Assembly (NCBI GenBank): GCA_030280995.1
Contig: JASXTE010000017.1
Coordinates: 6,275,001-6,339,000 of the forward strand
Source of the DNA: Hemileia vastatrix
Lineage: Eukaryota > Basidiomycota > Pucciniomycetes > Pucciniales > Zaghouaniaceae
Direction of reading: 5' to 3'
Length of the DNA: 64,000 bases
A program made the position numbers and the translations under genes. A model generated the notes under the pieces. The model was not told where the DNA came from, searched no databases, and saw nothing but the letters and a program-made list of their open reading frames with translations. Shown here piece after piece: positions 23,016-34,199 of the stretch; within the stretch, counting starts at the first letter, position 1; the number at the start of each line of letters is the position of its first letter.

Positions 23016-26000
23016 AGACTTCGGCACTCCTGGTGCCTCTAGGATAGAACCGTTTCACTTGATCGGCCGCTACCCTCTTCTTCAATACTACTCCGTCCAA
23101 CTCTTCTAACACATATGAACCGCCGGAAACTTGCTCCTTGATTTTATACGGTCCATTCCACCTATCTGCAAACATATTTCCCCACTGACTTTCCAAACTC
23201 CTATTATACACCAGGGCCATATCACCTGGGTTCAAAGGTTTCCTTAATCAATGTGCCAACCGCTCATCCCAATATCTGACTGATTGATTTCGGATCTTCA
23301 TCATCCGCGAATATGCCTTTTCTAAATATTCTTCTTTCTTTTCTAGCTGCATCATTCTTGCACACAATAATTTTTCAGTAGTTTTGACCGTGTCCCAGTC
23401 AACTCCAAGATATGATTCAGCTTCTAAATCAACCAGTAAAACTGCTTTCTGTCCAAAAAAAAGTTCATAAGGTGAAAATCCAGTTGTCCTTTTGGCAGTG
23501 ATTTGATCAGCAAATAAAACTAAACGTAAATAGTGCCTCCACTTTTTGGCACTTGTCCCACACATTTTAACTAAACCATCCTTAATAACTTGATTCCCTC
23601 TTTCAACCATGCCTTTAGCTTCAGAATAATATGGGGTTGCTACCCTAACCTTTGATCCAACTTTCAATAAGGCCTCTTTAAACTCTGTCCCAAATTCAGG
23701 ACCTCCATCTACCATCACCAACTTCATCACCCCATACCTATATACCCAATTATTCAACAAAAATTCTGCCACATTTTTGGCAGTTAAATTAATAAGAGGC
23801 ACTGCCTCTACCCAACCAGATAAATTATCTCTGGCCACAATTAAATATTTATACCGTCCCTCTTTTATATGAAGGGCATCTAAACTAACTCTCCCAAAGA
23901 GCGTATATTCACCGGTTGTGCGTCCAGGTTCTTTTGGCCTTAAATAACTTCGTCTTTGACATTCTTCGCATGACTGAACCCACTGTTTAACAGACATCTT
24001 CATGCCAGGCCACCAAAATCAATCAGAAATTCTTCTAAAAGTTTCTCCAACGCCTCTATGCCCAAGATCTTCATGCAGTGATTTCAAAACTAATTCTTGC
24101 CCCTTCTGTTGAGTTATAACTACTTGAGGATTTGTATACCTTCTCCTCATTAAACGTCGATCAGATAGGTAAAACGTAGATGACTTCCTCTTGATAGCCA
24201 CCCATTCATCGTCTTCACAATCTTCTGGCCTCTCTAAAGTCAACAAATATTTGACTAAAAAAAAATAAAAACCAGTCTGACCCCAGACTTCATCTTGAAA
24301 ATCGATTAATATAACATCAATAGGGACTTCTCTATCACCAATATCACCTGCACATAAATGAGCCAATAATTGTTGACCCCTAAATAAATCTTTAATCGAG
24401 CTATGTCGACGTTTTTCATCTGAACCTTTGGATCTTTTGTAAACCATATTCAAAAATACCTCTTTCTCTTTATCCACCCTTTTATTTAAATTCTCTTATT
24501 CTCCAACATATACACCATTCCTTAATTTACTACTATCCCACACTACTAATCCATCTTCCTCTACATACACCACATCTTCTTTTACCTCCTTTCTACCGAA
24601 TTTATCTACACCTTTTCCAACATCTTTATTAACATAAAAACTATTTTCCAGTTTATCCTCTTGGTGGAGGTCATCATCACCATAATCTAAACACAATAGT
24701 CCTGCCAGTTTAACCTCATGGGGGAGGTATGGAAAGTTTTCAGCTCCTTTAGTGCTCGCTTTGATAATAGGTATATCTTCATCGAACTCTTCTGAGTCTG
24801 AATCTTCTTCTGTGGGTGGTCTCCTTGATAAACCATCTGGAATAGTAAAAGTCTTGCCGGGATTATGAACTAAATCAAATGAAAAATGTTGAATAAAAGC
24901 TACCCATCTCGTCATGGGTGCGTTTGGTAAACTTGGGGAATTAATCATCTGGATTAACGATTTTGCATCCACTTGCAACTCAAAATGTTGCCCCCACAAA
25001 ATATGCTGAAGTTTCTTCAGTATTTTCGCCACACCACATAATTCCAATTTTGGTTGAGAATATCTTTATTTGACCTCAGTAAATACTACAGATTCATACC
25101 TAACTGGCCTGATGTAACCAGCTTTATCCATCTGAGACAAAACCGCCCCAGCTGCAACCTGACTTGAATCAACTGCTAAATAAAATCTACCAGCATCTTT
25201 TCCATAATCCAACTTGTGCAGGACTAAATCCTTCCCCACAACCTCCTTCAACTTCACAAACGCCTTCTCACACTCTTCATCCCTCTCTCAGTCTGCATCC
25301 TTTCTCGTTAACCGTCTCAATGGAGCTGCCAATGAAGAAAAGTCCTTGATAAACATTCTAACATATACGCAAACGCCTAAAAACCCTCTAACTTTGGTCA
25401 TATTCTTGGGTCTTGGCCAGGACTGAATTTTGTTAACTTTCTTCTTGGACATAATCCTACCCTCTCTACATACCACATGGCCTAATATTTCTAAGGCTGG
25501 CACACAACAGGAAAATTTTGAACCTGAAATCGTTAAACCAGCCTCTTCAATTTGAAACAAGATTCTTTCTAATGTAATTGAAAACTACCAAATGATTTTG
25601 CGTATCCTGGGATTCTCTTCCAACACCTGGTTATCATAGTCGGTTGTTGGTCCCTTAATTCCTCCATCATCTATGAAGATCCCAGCATATTGTGGAATTT
25701 TGTCTTGAAGGATCCAAGCCATCTGAGCTTGATAAACTGCAACCGAATTTGTTCCTCCTTGAGGTAATCTTGTTAACTGTAAACGTCCAAGTGGTGTATC
25801 AAATTTAGTGAGAGGCCTTGAGTCCGGATGTAACTCTCTCTCATCATATCCACCCATAATATCTCCCAAACCATAACACACTCTCCCTGCAAACGCTTCG
25901 ACAAACTCCTCAGCACTAGGCCGTATCCCAGCATCCTTTATTGTAACCCTATTTAATTCCCTAAGATCATGAACAACTCTAAGCTTGCCATTTGGTTTCT

Positions 26001-27306
26001 TGATACAAAATACCGGACTAGAATAACTTGATGTTGATTGCTCATACAGTCCAGTGCGTATCCGTTCTCTGACAACTTCAATATAGGCTTCTTTTAATGC
26101 AGCTGGAATAGGAATCGGTTTCTGCTGCCACGGTTCATGACATACCACAGGAATCTTGTAAGGCTCCCCATAGGAATGCTTCAACACACCCCTCTCCTCT
26201 TCTACAAAAGCAATGGCCTTCTCTCGCTTGACCATCACATCCAACAACAACTTCTTCTCTTCTCCAGACAACCAACCATCAGGTCCAAAATTAACAACAC
26301 CCAGTCTCTCAAAAATGATTCTTGATGTCTCAGAAAATTCAGGGGGACTCTTTACCAAGGGATTTTCATAAGGATCTCTTGATAACCTTGGTCTTCTCAA
26401 ATGAGGATTTAATTCAGCAGGTAGCGGTTCATTAATAGGTCAAACTTTATTTGCTACCTTCTTATATTTGGCTGCGTCCACATCTAAATAAACTTGAGGT
26501 AAAACATTTACTTTTGTATTGCCATTACATATTTCATCAAATGAATCTTCTTCATCGCCAGAATTGGAATAAGAAAAATTAGAAAAATATTTTATTTCAT
26601 TTTTGAATTTTACCCTTTTCTCCTTTCCCTCGTCTAATTTATAAACAGATTTTCCAACACCTTTGCTTCCCTTATCCAACAGTAAATCACCCGTAAAGAA
26701 AGTTGTCAGTTTAACCTCTTGCTGGAGGACTGGAATTGAATTTTCACAAAAATTATTTTTTTGTGTTTTAATTATACCAAGATTTTTTATTGGATTTTGA
26801 TAAGATTTTTGCAGTTTACCCTCTTGCTGGAGGTCCATAATAGAAGGAGATAATTGCAGTTAAACCTCTTGCTGGAGGTCTGGAACAACCTTTTCACATA
26901 AATTATTTTTTTGTGTTTTAATTATACTAAGATTTTTAATCGGGTTTTGATAAGATTTTCGCAGTTTACCCTCTTGCTGGAGGTCCAAAATAAAAGGAGA
27001 TACTTGCAGTTTAGCCTCTTGCTGGAGGTCATAAAACATACCCTTCCAATTTTTATCCAACCTAATTTGGCCCATTTTGCTTTTTTTACCATTTTTAAAT
27101 ATAATAGAAAAACAGGATAAATCCAATAAACATATAGAAAAGTCTAAAACGTATTTGCACTCCAAAGTAATATTAACAGAAAATAATTGAGAATCCACTT
27201 GAATTATCTCCAAGTGAGCTGACCTATTGCAATCCGGGATCTCATCCTGAGGAGAGATTACAACATTAGAGTGATCAGCCCCAGCTACCCCAAAAAATGA
27301 GGGCAT
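22990..27306 (-). pseudogene. pol: Gypsy-B pol: RT, RNase H, integrase
   Basis: A single frame of about 1,430 codons, stopped at 26860, 26440, 25585, 25288, 25066, 24496, 24019 and 23248 by nonsense codons. RT shows SPVFCIKKPNGKLRVVHDLREL, VCYGLGDIMGGYDER, LPQGGTNSVAVYQAQM and the catalytic F-I-D-D box (about 25671-25666), replacing the usual Y-I-D-D. RNase H has AVDSSQVAAGAVLS, with Ser where TDAS is usual. Integrase has HEDLGHRG...CEEC, then SLDALHI, VDGGPEF and KGMVERGNQ for the DDE triad. The N-terminal spacer (27306-26440) is non-enzymatic and carries repeated DLQQE-K-L motifs. No chromodomain. The frame is -1 relative to gag-pro and overlaps it by 22 bp. Confidence 0.85.
26707..27030 (-). 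repeat. Five stem-loop motifs inside the Gypsy-B pol spacer
   Basis: CCTC-CAGCAA-GAGG followed by T(T/A)AAACTG or a close variant occurs at 26707, 26812, 26857, 26962 and 27007 on the minus strand. In the pol frame most copies read DLQQE.KL. Two more copies lie at 24649 and 24715. The same motif is amplified in the corresponding spacer of Gypsy-C. Confidence 0.75.
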
Positions 27307-29873
27307 TCATCCATTTCCAACAAACATAATTCACCAGAAGCCTTCCGTTTTATATGCCGCTTCTTGGTGAAAACACAACACTGGCACAGAGTAGTAATCC
27401 CTGGCCGTGTTTCCCAACCTTCATCTCCAGGAGGCGCTAACCGCATATGTAACCTCCGCATATCTTCACCAGTGATCTCCAAACTAATCCCCATGCCAGC
27501 TTGATACCCTATCCTGGCCTCAAAATCCATCAAAAAAGGACCACCAAGAACAGTTTTGACTGCTCCTCTGGCCACATAAAATTGAACCTTACCAACAGAT
27601 CCACCAATGCCTAACCTGACATGCTCAGCTGTGCCCATCAGCTCTGTTGCATGCCCTCCAATACCTCTGAGGTTTCCCCCAGTCCCACTTTTAATTGGCA
27701 AGCCTATACTTGTCGCTTGCTCCAATGAAATTAAATTAATTTGAGACCCTGAATCGACCAAGGCCTTTACTTCTTTACCATTTAGAGTTACCACCAGGTA
27801 ACCCAGGACAGCGGAAAAATGTGTATCTACATCTTCCCCAAACTTTTCAGCATTTTCACAAATATATTCCACCTCTCCAGTGGAAACCCGACGCCTCGTC
27901 AAATGCTTCTTTTGCTTTTCAGAAAGTGCCGGACTAATCGTAAATAACTCCCCCAAAGATAAGGGAATCTGCAGTTGATTCACCCTATTCAAAACTTCGT
28001 CCATCGCATTAGCTTTACCAGAAACTACTGGCCGCTCATACTGGACCTTTGATTTAACAACCTTGGCCCTGGGTACCTCTTGAGGTCCAACCGAGCCATC
28101 TTCACTTTCTATAACCCTAACTCCGTCACCAGCTTCTTGCACTAATCCTGATCCATCGCTAGTCCTTCTTACTCCCTCCATTGAGATGGGACCGGTAAAA
28201 CTTGGTCTGGGTAGAGACGCCAAAGGTATGTCCTCCTCAGAATCCGAATCATCCTCTGACATAGGCTCACCATTTTAATCAAACTTGCCATAACTAGGGG
28301 GCCCCATATCAGCAATCCCCTTCTGTATTTTATATAATTCGTCCTTAGAGTAAGGGTTCAATTTGTTGGTGGCAGTTTGAGCACTAGAATTCTTGTCCTT
28401 ACAGTAAGGGTTCACTTTGTTATTGGCCTTGCCAGGATTGGCCCTCAATTGGCTCTGAATGCTACTCTTCGCCTTAGTAGCAGCTGCTCTTCTAGAAGAA
28501 TTAACATCGTATTTGCCAGCCATACAGCTACCCTCCACCTGGGCAACCGTCGCCAGCTCTAAACCTCCAAAAGAAGTAGAAAATGTGGCTTTACTGACCT
28601 CTTTCTCCTTGCCCTTGTCAGCTTTACCACCATTACCATTACCATTTTTGCCACCCTTGGCATTAACATCTTCATCCGTCACCTCCTCAAATCTGGCTCT
28701 CCTTTCAGCCGTTAAACTTCTTCTGACCAAATCAGAAGGAGACTGTCCATCACTGGGCTTGATGAACAAACCATCAGGAAATTTATAAACTTTAAAATCA
28801 AATAAAACTCGCCCAGCATCCATATCCTTATCAAGAGCAAAACAAACTGTTGCTCTGTGCCCCCTCCTATTACAATAGGAGCACACCTTTGGCTCATCAT
28901 AGCCACCTTTATATCCATTACCACCATTCCCACCATTTCTCCCATTGCCTGGGAAGAGGTTACCATTGTTATTGCCATTATAATTTCGACGTTAATACCC
29001 TCTAGACTGATAAGAAGTTGACGTCGACGAAGAAGCGATTGGGGCCTTGTTAGCCTTCTGGGTTTCTTGAACAAATATTTTTAACTGTTTAGTTAAATTG
29101 GCCAAGTGATTGACCATCTTATTATCTACATTGCCCTCAACTTTAGCAGCAGGTAATCCCATTTGTGCCTTATTGGCCTCCTGGGCTTTGACCATAATAT
29201 CATTGTTTTCGGCCAAAACTTCACTAACCTTGCTAACATATTGAGTGCAGGACTCTTGATATTTGTCCAATGCTAACAACTTGAGATGGCCCTGAATGTT
29301 CTCTTTGATAACCTCCAGAGCCTGAAGTTTCTGCTCACCATTAGGCAGTTCCTTCATCGAATCTTTTCTTGAAAGATCCTTCAAGACGTCCATACGAATA
29401 TCCCTGCTGCATGCTGTCCAAAACAAATCTTTTGCTTGATTCTCATGCACTAACTCATCCACCAAGATGAGATATTCCACCACTTCATCAAACTGAACAC
29501 AGAGCTTTTTGAAGTCAGCCATAGAAAAAACTCAACCTTTTGCTTGCCAGTCTCCAACAATTTTATTGAGGTCCATCATAGTAAACCTAACACCCCATCT
29601 ATCAACCATAGCTTTAGAAAGCTTAACCCAATCCTTGTCCTTAAATGCCTGCATAGCAATAACCTCTTTTTCCACCTCCCTATCAGCAATAAAAAATCTA
29701 ACTTGCTTCACCATATCCACATGAGAAGCACCATCAACAGCAGCAGCAGCTTCATACCTGCTAATGAACCATTTAACCTCCTCCCCATCAAACTTTGGGC
29801 CATCCCAAGAAACAATCCTAACTGAGGGAGTAAGAGGGTTAGAAGATCCAGAAGCAACAGCAGAAGAAAACAT
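27285..29873 (-). pseudogene. gag-pro: Gypsy-B gag-protease polyprotein
   Basis: One frame of 863 codons from Met 29873 with stops at 29532 (TGA), 28992 (TAA) and 28275 (TAA). The gag part shows VSWDGPKFDGEEVKWFISRYE and VDRWGVRFTMMDLNK. The zinc knuckle CSYCNRRGHRATVC near 28883 has the canonical CX2CX4HX4C. An acidic linker (SEDDSDSEEDIPL) precedes an aspartic protease with ALVDSGSQINLIS (Asp near 27755) and an IGGHATELMG flap-like block. The protease is thus fused to gag, and the RT frame follows separately, unlike Gypsy-A. The end overlaps the pol frame. Confidence 0.8.
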
Positions 29874-29980
29874 CCCAATAAGTAATGAAAAGCGTTAACA
29901 ATCGATAAAATAACAAGCCTCTTGCAGGCTAAGAACGTTCTTGATCCAAGTAAGTCTTTTAAGAAAGCTAGAGAAATCGA

Positions 29981-29998
29981 ACCCCATGTTAGGCACCA
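29981..29998 (-). other. Gypsy-B primer-binding site
   Basis: TGGTGCCTAACATGGGGT on the minus strand, a few bases after the 5' LTR. It begins TGG as expected for pairing with a tRNA CCA end. It is closely related to the sites of Gypsy-C and Gypsy-D. Confidence 0.7.
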
Positions 29999-30002
29999 AC
30001 TA

Positions 30003-31119
30003 TGGTAAGGTAAACTCTTACAGTCGCCTTGCTGTAAGCAGAATCCGGAGGAGATGTGTGGATTTAGCTGAAAACCCCGTCCTTCCAATAAAAAATAACA
30101 AAATGGGAATTCTAAATCACTAAGCTAACCAGTCTACTTGGATCTGATTGATAAAAATAATGAAACTCTGAAAAATTAAACACTTATTGAGATTTAAATA
30201 AAAGTGGCTGTTGAGAAAGAAATACTGATTACAAAAATTAAGGTGTACCAGTGAAAGATCTGAAAAGATTGACTTTTATGTTTTTATAATAATTTGAATT
30301 TTTATGAGACAGCAATAATCAAGTCCCAGTGATGAAGACCTTTCTAAAGATACCCTGTATGAAGTGTGATTTAAATTGTTGAGTAGTATTTCTAAAATGT
30401 TATATATAAAATAAAAAGTTATAAGGGTATTACAATTTATTTAATTTGTTAAGTAATAAAAAATGAGACCGTGGTGGTTAAAGATTAAGCTGTATGTTGT
30501 ATCCCCCCCTCTCAATTTCGAGTTTGAGAGGCTCTTAAGTATTCCTAGTCACGTGCCTAAGTTTTCCCCTCCTGAGCTCACCCAGAGTCAATCCGGAGCC
30601 CGTACGGAGTCCGTACGGAGTCAAAGCGGAGTCCGTACAGAGTCCAAACAGAGTCCATCCGGACTCAATTAGAACCTTTAAAACTATAATAAAAAATCTA
30701 GAAAAATTACAAATAATAGAGCCACTTCCCCTCTACATTCCAAACTAACTTTCGTAGTCTGCGCAGCTCTAATCACCCCGTGAAAATTCATCAAAGTTAA
30801 GTAATTTCTAAAAATGTAAATATTTCTATAAAACTTTAAAATTCATTTAAAAATATAATAAAAATAGTAAAAATTCTGGGAAAATTTCCCAAGGTTGTTG
30901 AGTGACTCGACTTGATACTTATAAATTCTTCAGACCGTAAAAATAAGTTTTCTCCGTAAAATAAATGCGTAGGCATTTGCTCTTGACCAATTTCTTCATA
31001 TTTAAAACTCAAATAGATTAAATAAAACCCTTTTATAAAAAAATAATAACACCAATCTTGAATGCCGTAATAACTCCATTTACGTACTTAGGTGCCATAC
31101 TAAAATTTAGGCTACCACA
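30003..31119 (-). repeat. Gypsy-B 5' LTR
   Basis: 1117 bp, same ends as the left copy. It includes about 80 bp (about 30168-30247) that the other LTR lacks. Confidence 0.85.
30593..30663. promoter_or_regulatory. Cluster of CGG/CCG triplets in the Gypsy-B LTR
   Basis: Within about 70 bp the LTR shows CGGAGCCCG, CGGAGTCCG and CGGAGTCCG again, plus CCGTACGG junctions. CGG triplets in inverted or direct pairs are the known DNA sites of Zn2Cys6 proteins. That these are sites for an element-encoded or host factor is inference. Confidence 0.4.
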
Positions 31120-31808
31120 CCGTGACCAGAGGGTTTGCCTCAGTTGGCAAAAGCGACGCAGGTTCCCCAATTGGGTCTTCAATGGTATTTGATGTCTAAA
31201 CAAGAACTCATCAGTAACCTCATCCCTAAAAAAAAAAAAAAAACAACAACTAAAACTTACTTCAAAGATGGGGTCAGGTTCTAAGAACAACCTTGGAGCC
31301 ACCATACCTCTGCTTCTCTCTCCTCCTTGTCATCTTCAATAACCACCCGTCGTTTCTTGGGTGTCCGCCCTGGAACAGGGACTTCATCCTCATCTTCGTC
31401 CACCAATTTGTCGACCTCTTCTTCAACACCCCGTTTCGTACTCGTGGCCTGGGTTACCCAGGTTGTGATCTCGTTGTTAAGCTCCTTATCGTTCTCCCCC
31501 ACCAATTGATCGTCTCCAACCGAGACATCCCAAATGTCTTTGACCACCTCTTTTGTTCTAGGGATCACCCAAAACTTGGTCTTGGTGAATCGTTGTTCAA
31601 TTACTGCGTTCTTCGTCAACGCATCGCACGCCACTCGTTGCCAACGGCAAAACTCACATTTCTGGCGAGGGCCTCGAGTCGCCGTACTTTCGACACAGAA
31701 GTATTCCATAGCTTCACAAGCCGTGCAAGCTTGGGAAAACTGCCGCGTAACCATTCCCCCATCTGCTTTAGGATGTGGAGGCGTAGGTGTGGGAGTAGGA
31801 CAATTCAT
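31120..31808 (-). CDS. Antisense Zn2Cys6-type gene of Gypsy-A, exon 1 and 5' half of exon 2
   Basis: Met at 31808 opens MNCPTPTPTPPHPKADGG. Then comes a cysteine cluster CTACEAMEYFC...CEFCRWQRVAC with spacing exactly CX2CX6CX12CX2CX6C, the pattern of fungal binuclear zinc clusters. It continues into an acidic linker and a basic patch (GRTPKKRRVVIED). A TAG at about 31274 and a short candidate intron (31260-31226, GTAAGT...TTTTAG, 35 nt, unusually short) precede DEVTDEFLFRHQ. The frame then crosses the Gypsy-B insertion at 31120 and continues at 19374. The gene runs opposite to pol and begins about 110 bp inside the 3' LTR boundary, so an LTR antisense promoter is plausible. Likely a nuclear DNA-binding protein. 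Confidence 0.65.
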
Positions 31809-31919
31809 TATAATGGGGAAATTAATAAATAAGAAAAAATATATAGAGAGAGGAAAGGGAACTAGTGTGAGAAGATGGCTCAAGCTCAACGGAGCTCGCA
31901 ATTCTTATACCCGGGCATC

Positions 31920-32517
31920 TGTCACGCGCCACGTGACACTCAAGGAAAAAGCAGCTCATTAAATCAATAATATCGAGTTCTAAATCTATACTCGAAGCAC
32001 AGAAAGCAATTCTCCATAGCAACTGCGATTCCCCTTTGTGTACTTACTGTTCAACTGCGCTAGCCTAATCTCTAAATCTAAATTAGTCAATCTCTCAATA
32101 GTGTGCCTTAGTCTCAATTTCAATAAGCGACGCACAGCGCTATGATCAACATAATAGTACATTAGTAGTTTTCATTAAAAGTTTGTTAATTAATTAAAAG
32201 GGGTAAATTGAGCATGGACGGATATTAGCGAAGAGGGTCTAAGTGTATGTTAGTAATGGTCTGTGGTATGGGAATGGTGCGATGAGAGGGAGGTCAATGC
32301 GAGGGGGAATAAAGGATATAAAAGGGTTGGGTATTCGGTTCGATATTCCTTAGAATTGAATTATAAAACGTATTTACATTTAATAGTGGTAAAATCTTTA
32401 AGTTAAATCATTGTTATTGTATCTTTCTTTTATTTTCTCAATATTCATTTCTAAATCCTAAATCTTTTATTATTGAGTTTCCAACCCTTCGTGAGATCTT
32501 AAGAATTCCTACTACCT
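31920..32517 (+). repeat. Gypsy-A 3' LTR, truncated
   Basis: Begins TGTCACGCGCC. It follows the 5' LTR closely for about 600 bp, then switches at TACCT (32513-32517) into a second copy of the antisense gene. The last ~160 bp of the LTR are missing at this point. Confidence 0.8.
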
Positions 32518-33016
32518 CTGCTTCTCTTTCCTCCTTGTTGTCTTCGATGACCACCCGTTGTTTCTTGGGTGCCCGCCCTGGAACAGGGACTTCATCTTCA
32601 TCTTCCTCCACCAACTCGTCGACCTCTTTCTCGACACCCCGCTTCGAACTCGTGGCCTGGGTCACCCAGGTTGTGATCTCGTTATTGAGCTCCTTATCAT
32701 TCTCCCCCACCGATTGTTCATCTTCAACCAAGACATCCCAAATGTCTTCGACCACCTCTTTTGTTTTAGGGATTACCCAAAACTTGGTCTTGGTAAACCG
32801 TTGTTCGATCTCTGTGTTCTTTGTCAACGCATCGCATGCCACTCGTGGCCAACGGCAAAACTTGCATTTCTGGCGAGGGCCTCGAGTTTCCGTACTTTCG
32901 ACAAAAAAGCATACCATGCTTTCACAAGCTGTGCAAGTTTGTGAAAATTGTTGTGTAATCATTCCCCCATCCGCTTTAGGGTGTGGAGGCCTAGGTGTGG
33001 GAGTAGGGCAGTTCAT
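32518..33016 (-). pseudogene. Second, truncated copy of the Gypsy-A antisense zinc-cluster gene
   Basis: Met at 33016 (MNCPTPTP again) opens a frame very similar to 31808-31309. It includes CTACES...CKFCRWPRVAC, but the third cysteine of the cluster is replaced by Phe and another Cys has appeared nearby. The frame passes the junction into the LTR at 32517 and gives a short meaningless tail. It comes from a diverged Gypsy-A relative, because both this gene and its LTR (33124-33898) differ more from the 5' LTR than 31920-32517 does. Confidence 0.65.
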
Positions 33017-33123
33017 TATAAAAGGGAAATTAATAAGTAAGGAAAAAATTATAGAGGAAGGGAAACTAGTGTGAGAAGATGGCTCAAGCTCAAAGGAGTT
33101 TGCGATTCTTATACCCGGGCATC

Positions 33124-33898
33124 TGTCATGCGCCACTTGACACTCAAGGCAAAAGCAAATCATTAAATCAATAATATCGAGTCCTAAATCTGTACTCGAA
33201 GCGCAGAAAGCAATTCTCCATAGCAACTGCGATTCCCCTTTGTGTACTTACTATTTAACTGCGCTAGCCTAAACTCTAAATCTAAATTAGTCAATCTCCC
33301 AATAGGGTGCCTTAGTCTCCTTTTCAATAAGCGACGCACAGCGCTAGGTTCAACGAAATAGTACAGTAGTAGTTTTTTTTCATTAAAGTTTTGTTAATTA
33401 ATTAAAAAGGGGTAAATTGAGCATGGACGGATATTTAGCGAAGAGGGTCTAAGTGTATGTTAGTAATGGTCAATGGTATGGAAATGGTGCGATGGAAGGA
33501 AGGTCAATGCGAGGAGGAACAAAGGATATAAAAGGGTTGGGTATTTGGTTCGATATTCCTTAGAATTAAATTATAAATCGTATTTACATTAATAGTGGTA
33601 AATCTTTAAAGTTAAATCATTGTTATTGTATCTTTCTTTTATTTTCTCAATATTCATTTCTAAATCCTAAATCTTTTATTATTGAGTTTCCAACCCTTCG
33701 TGAGATCTTAAGAATTCCTATTACCTTTGAAACTATTTTATAATTCTTCTCGAACGAACCTCGAACCTGTAGCTCTTACTTCGAGTGACCTTCGAATCAC
33801 TTCCTCGAATCATTCCTCTGTGCTTCAAAGAAGTTCCTAAATTTCTCATCTCACTTTCAGGAACATCCTCGACCTTGTGCGTAGGTTGTCCGGTGACA
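33124..33898 (+). repeat. Second Gypsy-A-type LTR
   Basis: 775 bp, TGTCATGCGCC to GGTGACA. It is more diverged from the 5' LTR than the 31920 copy is. Together with 32518-33016 it forms an extra antisense-gene-plus-LTR unit inside the AACAC-flanked element. Confidence 0.8.
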
Positions 33899-34026
33899 AG
33901 CTCTTACTTTGAGTGACCTTCGAATCACTTCCTCAAATCATTCCTCTGTGCTTCGAAGAAGTTTCTAAATCCCTCATCTCACTTTCAGGAACATCCTCGA
34001 CCTTGTGAGTAGGTCGTCTGGTAAAA
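33899..34026 (+). repeat. Duplicated LTR end
   Basis: A second copy of the last ~125 bp of the LTR (AGCTCTTACTTTGAG... to GGTCGTCTGGTAA). It ends just before the AACAC target duplicate, so it is the true right edge of Gypsy-A. Confidence 0.7.
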
Positions 34027-34199
34027 AACACAAGGTTGTGGGCCCATTACTTTAGTTGAGGAAATTGATACATAAAAAATATTTATTAAAAATTTATGAA
34101 AAAATATAAAATTATTGATGACAACTCTAATCCCCATACTTTTTGGATCTAAATAAAGTTTTTTAAAATCAATTAAATTTACCTTCTTTTATTACCTTA

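Larger units (their letters stand above)
19375..31119 (-). mobile_element. Gypsy-B: complete minus-strand Ty3/Gypsy retrotransposon
   Basis: Two LTRs (30003-31119 as 5', 19377-20413 as 3') enclose PBS, gag-protease, pol and a 2.5-kb structured non-coding region. The target duplication is CCGT (19371-19374 and 31120-31123), perhaps 5 bp with one change. The LTRs are nearly alike except for about 80 bp present only in the right copy (around 30168-30247). Gag-pro lies in one frame and pol in another, each with nonsense codons but no visible frameshift. This suggests decay by point mutation. No antisense gene was found in this element. Confidence 0.85.
6286..34026 (+). mobile_element. Gypsy-A: chromodomain Ty3/Gypsy retrotransposon carrying two nested elements
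   Basis: The 5' LTR starts TGTCAC at 6286. The 3' side ends at 34026 after duplicated LTR segments. The 5-bp AACAC stands directly before (6281-6285) and after (34027-34031), a target duplication of typical length. Order: LTR, gag (7115), pol with protease, RT, RNase H, integrase and chromodomain to 18154, low-complexity region, antisense zinc-cluster gene, 3' LTR. The satellite element (11879-18099) sits in the chromodomain and Gypsy-B (19375-31119) in the antisense gene. No purine tract or usual tRNA primer site is evident at its LTR borders. Confidence 0.8.

Noticed and set aside
28377..28788. Plus-strand frames opposite Gypsy-B gag
   Set aside because: Shadows of gag-pro codons; no Cys cluster, unlike the antisense genes of Gypsy-A, -C and -D, and wrong position.
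29978..30000. tRNA-like sequence (GAACCCC...GGCACCA)
   Set aside because: It is the complement of the primer-binding site; no cloverleaf can be formed around it.
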